Assembly (NCBI GenBank): GCA_965153355.1
Contig: OZ231127.1
Coordinates: 57,226,001 to 57,290,000 of the forward strand
Source: Flaccisagitta enflata
Taxonomy: Eukaryota > Chaetognatha > Sagittoidea > Aphragmophora
Direction of reading: 5' to 3'
Length of the DNA: 64,000 bases
Part shown: in pieces, positions 62,601-64,000 of the stretch
Layout of the letters: each line of letters opens with the position of its first letter
Position numbering within the stretch: the first letter of the stretch is position 1
Made by a program: the position numbers and the translations under genes
The notes under the pieces: generated by a model
Database searches by the model: none
Seen by the model: the letters and a program-made list of their open reading frames with translations, nothing else
What the model was told of the DNA's origin: nothing

Positions 62601-63999
62601 TTTTCTTATTCCTCTCTCTTTCTTTCTCATCTGCTCTTTCTTGATTATACCTTTCAGGGTCTTGTTCCTTTTTCTTATTCCTTTCTCTTTCTTTCTCATC
62701 TGCTCTTTCTTGATTATACCTTTCAGGGTCTTGTTCCTTTTTCTTATTCCTTTCTCTTTCTTTCTCATCTGCTCTTTCTTGATTATACCTTTCAGGGTCT
62801 TGTTCCTTTTTCTTATTCCTTTCTCTTTCTTTCTCATCTGCTCTTTCTTGATTATACCTTTCAGGGTCTTGTTCCTTTTTCTTATTCCTTTCTCTTTCTC
62901 TCTCATCTGCTCTTTCTTGATTATACCTTTCAGGGTCTTGTTCCTTTTTCTTATTCCTTTCTCTTTCTTTCTCATCTGCTCTTTCTTGATTATACCTTTC
63001 AGGGTCTTGTTCCTTTTTCTTATTCCTCTCTCTTTCTTTCTCATCTGCTCTTTCTTGATTATACCTTTCAGGGTCTTGTTCCTTTTTCTTATTCCTTTCT
63101 CTTTCTTTCTCATCTGCTCTTTCTTGATTATACCTTTCAGGGTCTTGTTCCTTTTTCTTATTCCTTTCTCTTTCTTTCTCATCTGCTCTTTCTTGATTAT
63201 ACCTTTCAGGGTCTTGTTCCTTTTTCTTATTCCTTTCTCTTTCTTTCTCATCTGCTCTTTCTTGATTATACCTTTCAGGGTTCTGTTTTCTTTTTTTGTT
63301 CCTCTCTGTTTCTTTCTCCTCAGTCCTCTTTTGCTTGTACAATAAAGGTTTATCTGATTGAGCCCTTTTTCTGCATTCTTGTTGTCGTAGTGTGGCCTTT
63401 TTCTTTTTTTCCTGTTCTATTTCTTTTTTCAGTTCATTGTATTTTTCTTCATCTTGCTCTCTACAATTTTGGCTTTGTGATAGATGAGTAATGAGGCGAA
63501 TAAATGGTTTTCCACAAGCATAGCACTTGGTTTTCACAGCACTGGACTCGTTTCTTTGTTTTTTTTCTGAGGGTAGTGATTCAGTATTGGAGAGGTCATT
63601 TGTATCCTCATCAACCAAATTTTTTGATCCAAACAATCCTCTTTTGTTGCTTGAACAATTACTCTCAGACAAAGGAGGTACGACAGGATGGCATTGGTGC
63701 AATGCAGGCACTGCAACACTTTTCTCTTGACATTTTTTCAATAAGATACAATAAGTTTGTTCAGAAGGCTTATCAAAAGGGACTTTCTCTACTGGCATTT
63801 TACTATCCTCACAGAGATACCACTTCATTGCATGTTTAAGATAAGCTCGATTATGTCCCAACTGTGCAGTTCCCATATGAGTTATAATCCCAATTGGCTC
63901 ATAATTTGTTTTATCAACAGGGACTTCATTGGGGACCAAAAGACATGAACTGTTTTTGACAGTCTTACCATTCACAAAATTCATTCTAAGAATTTGAAC
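56641..63999 (-). CDS. Helentron-type RepHel-endonuclease polyprotein (5' end beyond window)
   Basis: This frame is open for more than 2447 codons without a stop or frameshift. The first Met is at 63984, but the frame stays open to the window edge, so the true start may lie outside. Residues counted from that Met: C2HC zinc finger about 153-173 (CYAC...H...C); thirteen 23-residue charged repeats about 215-515; further CxxC clusters about 550 and 612, leading into a DUF6570-like region; Helitron_like_N/Rep from about 900. The HUH motif is PHAHG (His 1102 and 1104), and the Rep tyrosine motif is YISDYYCK (Tyr 1401, 1405, 1406). A PIF1-like SF1 helicase follows, with Walker A GGAGAGKS about 1790, Walker B VIVDELS about 1872, GDIAQLKPV about 1912 and AHKMQGST about 2165. 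A C-terminal EEP endonuclease ends the protein (LNIRSL, LQETW, GDFN, DHVYV, SDHS, about 2250-2440). RepHel proteins nick and unwind DNA for rolling-circle transposition; a fused C-terminal EN marks the Helentron branch. The stop is TGA at 56641-56643. Confidence 0.93.
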   Translation of the reverse strand, partial: VQILRMNFVNGKTVKNSSCLLVPNEVPVDKTNYEPIGIITHMGTAQLGHNRAYLKHAMKWYLCEDSKMPVEKVPFDKPSEQTYCILLKKCQEKSVAVPALHQCHPVVPPLSESNCSSNKRGLFGSKNLVDEDTNDLSNTESLPSEKKQRNESSAVKTKCYACGKPFIRLITHLSQSQNCREQDEEKYNELKKEIEQEKKKKATLRQQECRKRAQSDKPLLYKQKRTEEKETERNKKRKQNPERYNQERADEKERERNKKKEQDPERYNQERADEKERERNKKKEQDPERYNQERADEKERERNKKKEQDPERYNQERADEKERERNKKKEQDPERYNQERADEKERERNKKKEQDPERYNQERADERERERNKKKEQDPERYNQERADEKERERNKKKEQDPERYNQERADEKERERNKKKEQDPERYNQERADEKERERNKKKEQDPERYNQERADEKERERNKKKEQDPERYNQERADEKERERNNKKEQDPERYNQERADEKERERKKKREEDPVKYRLKERMAKQSYRLKSMDSVFKRKQLFLSAVRNGRIFFCICCHRKLYDNQVVELDENWMEDYENQFPGSASKFIGAIPRRQVFKPCPKGEEPKEIINNHVCHTCKSYLERNLMAPMSNQNNLQLVNTDPYPELKLSELEQQLIALNLIFQKIVLLPKTRMSALKDRTVSVPITTSDVTTTLTKLPRTPSDARLAVVQLKRRLNYPGVHNRQLINLRNVMKALRTFINLKNPHYANILEDSEFKKRCFDTDPEGYKILFPHEDSNFSENNSQFYSELNISTEGPTESTRSETAAPSFEDEENEYLEKDPIAKNQFNYNRSTCFGENHPEISIEENVTNDEDNAATSVAPGQGKIPNSILQEENFEVRSFPCLFPDGKNGKDEDRKVRLAEQEYFTQRILNLDERFENCPAYTFMAAAHTELKQMTRNINLSFQRGLEKKGPCGTSIYTLEDPYMVLENIKNTPRYWKKARQELYAKLENLGPFTFFFTLSSADTRWAENFTALLKDHRVTFERINGKEEFYVDGVTLDEFLKAYPSKHEFIRNNLLNATLNFQHRLKMFLKHIVLSNGSDLTIDYFNYRIEFQLRGAPHAHGTLWMDWRKFKALPRDDVQKIVQGLNLIKAGDQLDISHKESLVKFADLFISVSLKNPATSDIVREVNVHHHTTRACKKYGTNCRFNFPRFPTYRTIISCPSNIIYSDEKERKKMMGRFTTFLEGVMEVLENEAAMKTICNHFSDEIEEIFAERYLKLTYKEMIADGECRNITNLPVREDLIYFLKNDMDENGNICLNKLKTKECALNIQEERMTNLCKKRIEKLLEYIDVEKVDREVTSRLDEYETALSINKKGYSIHYKRDVDEIMVNTYNPEWISAWNGNMDFQLCLDYFAVITYISDYYCKDDSGTMRMLQEALKDCATSDLRTRLKTMVSVFLTHRQMGESEAYYRIIPSMHMKDSNITTVFAQTGFNPSRYLEKIDEKDAAHCAKVIQVEGRKGKYQEKPSLYEKYLRRDCSTQPQLTRLCYAQFVKRYQAASKITDEYDFTPKQESKSFDENGKVIFENHIITNDYDDNEMAIELPLFIVICNPRPGELPYMKRRSSQVLRFCKFNREKQPHEYYYSELQLYFPHSNIEGHNLEQEKQDMDVCNKTYLKSDLHRVKAKIMEYIESVEDGLEKAREMQNLIGDQLDPQKEQDKDECEADGVEDHPDFVHLDPSNLQNDSETSAGIFKTVKLDTDEKLRELTNKLDDDQRQVLKITLNFSRQIQIARKVPSVIKPPLLIIQGGAGAGKSLLISAIGQWFEKKLRQSGDDPQKPYVLITAFTGCAAANVDGMTLHSAFNFNFGNEFLSLSDKLRDEKRESLKNLKMVIVDELSMLKADMLYQLDLRLRELKQNADVEFGGCSVLLFGDIAQLKPVMGRYIFQEPLCPDYHLPHMIDPLWRKFEVFLLTYNHRQGEDRIYADILNRLRTGEQTEEDCNVLRGRVKVRDDMGLPKSALYIICTNAGVNKENNQRLNLMEGNLYRFEAHVTRSGKPARKPRIGNDGSIYNTPLQHILELKVGAQVMLTFNVDVIDSLTNGAIGEVVGFESANGKVQSVLVHFKVEKVGKEKRKKNSPYLQNRFTNIPVTPISRIEFSFNQSRNSASENDFMKAIQFPLKLSFACTAHKMQGSTVMKPDPLVIDLKSVKEAAQAYVMMSRVQALNQLFILNEFPPEKIYPSAIAMEELNRLMEVSLNDREKENIDNTAIVSLNIRSLISHHEDILRDSQIKGDVIALQETWCSDDYQNAQFALPGYQMHLVSQGRGKGVALYFKPSFKVNGTVNKPHYQLAKISCKDYDVINVYRSHGSNKADFLNDLGCLARGVRPCFIVGDFNCNYLDNPKDMIIQKIESCGFSQLVEHPTHQEGGLLDHVYVKKAPFKFQVNLSTPFFSDHSIVSVVKMFD
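62445..63330 (-). repeat. 69-bp in-frame tandem repeat array inside the Helentron ORF
   Basis: Thirteen consecutive 69-bp units encode a 23-residue charged, probably helical repeat starting RADEKERERNKKK and ending PERYNQE. The first (RTEEKETERNKK) and last (RADEKERERKKKR) units are diverged. The inner eleven differ by only a few bases, for example K to R at one position and K to N at another. Edge-diverged, centre-identical arrays are the usual product of unequal exchange. The array lies between the N-terminal zinc finger and the DUF6570-like region. Confidence 0.95.
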
Positions 64000-64000
64000 A

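Larger units (their letters stand above)
56500..64000 (-). mobile_element. Autonomous Helentron/Helitron2-like element (partial)
   Basis: The element carries the RepHel-EN frame. Its right (5') end is outside the window. The left boundary is not resolved: an AATAAA-like signal on the - strand lies near 56530, in an AT-rich trailer after the stop. Across 7.3 kb the body holds no microsatellite and no MITE or HINE insertion, whereas the rest of the window has one every 1 kb or so. Together with the intact frame this suggests a recent insertion. The exact 3' terminus is a guess. Confidence 0.8.

Noticed and set aside
62413-63491. 310- and 357-codon + frames
   Set aside because: Antisense shadows of the 69-bp repeat array in the Helentron gene.

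Overview
The window reads as nuclear DNA of a metazoan, most likely a marine invertebrate. It has spliced exons with GT/AG borders, tRNA-derived SINEs, a LINE tail, DNA transposons and a very heavy microsatellite load. I cannot name the species. No bacterial, organellar or viral gene set is present. Most long open frames are translations of simple repeats (poly-LS, poly-VC, poly-ER, poly-FL) and are not genes.

Real coding signal is confined to four places. (1) A host gene on the + strand is represented by two exons. The first is a long Ser/Asn-rich exon (32088-33452). The second is a 112-nt exon (47723-47834) about 14.3 kb downstream. Their phases match, and joining them gives an immunoglobulin-like strand A'-B-C pattern. 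(2) A decayed FEN1/XPG-like nuclease gene with a CXC-type tail (about 43540-45347) lies between roughly 330-bp terminal inverted repeats (43054-45832, TAA duplication). It resembles an Academ-type DNA transposon and sits inside the host intron. (3) An uninterrupted frame of more than 2447 codons on the - strand (56641 to the right edge) encodes a Helitron/Helentron polyprotein: zinc finger, 69-bp repeat array, HUH Rep, PIF1-like helicase and a C-terminal EEP endonuclease. It is cut by the window edge. (4) A short LINE ORF2 C-terminus lies at 15523-15743.

The rest is layered repeats. Four small dispersed families (called A, B, C and E here) share one architecture: a terminal palindrome, a (TCCG/TCGG)n core, and a subterminal inverted copy of the terminal arm near the other end. 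This is the layout of Helentron-associated (HINE/DINE/pearl-like) non-autonomous elements, and the autonomous Helentron at 56.6-64 kb is a candidate relative. Family D has GC-rich hairpins at both ends around a variable 20-41 bp satellite core. Foldback MITEs with TA duplications, a pogo-like MITE, a hAT-like MITE, an inverted segmental duplication (24.5-29.0 kb) and several satellites fill the remainder. For HINE-like features the strand given is the one on which the palindromic end is 3'.

Layout: 1-9.4 kb, microsatellites, pogo, TA and hAT MITEs and a C-E-B cluster. 9.4-16 kb, D-like repeats, a duplicated hairpin repeat, a B copy split by a MITE, purine tracts and the LINE tail. 16-31 kb, D elements, a SINE pair, nested B copies, satellites and the inverted duplication. 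31-48 kb, the host gene with its repeat-filled intron. 48-56 kb, sparse repeats and a very long (CT)n. 56.3-64 kb, the Helentron.
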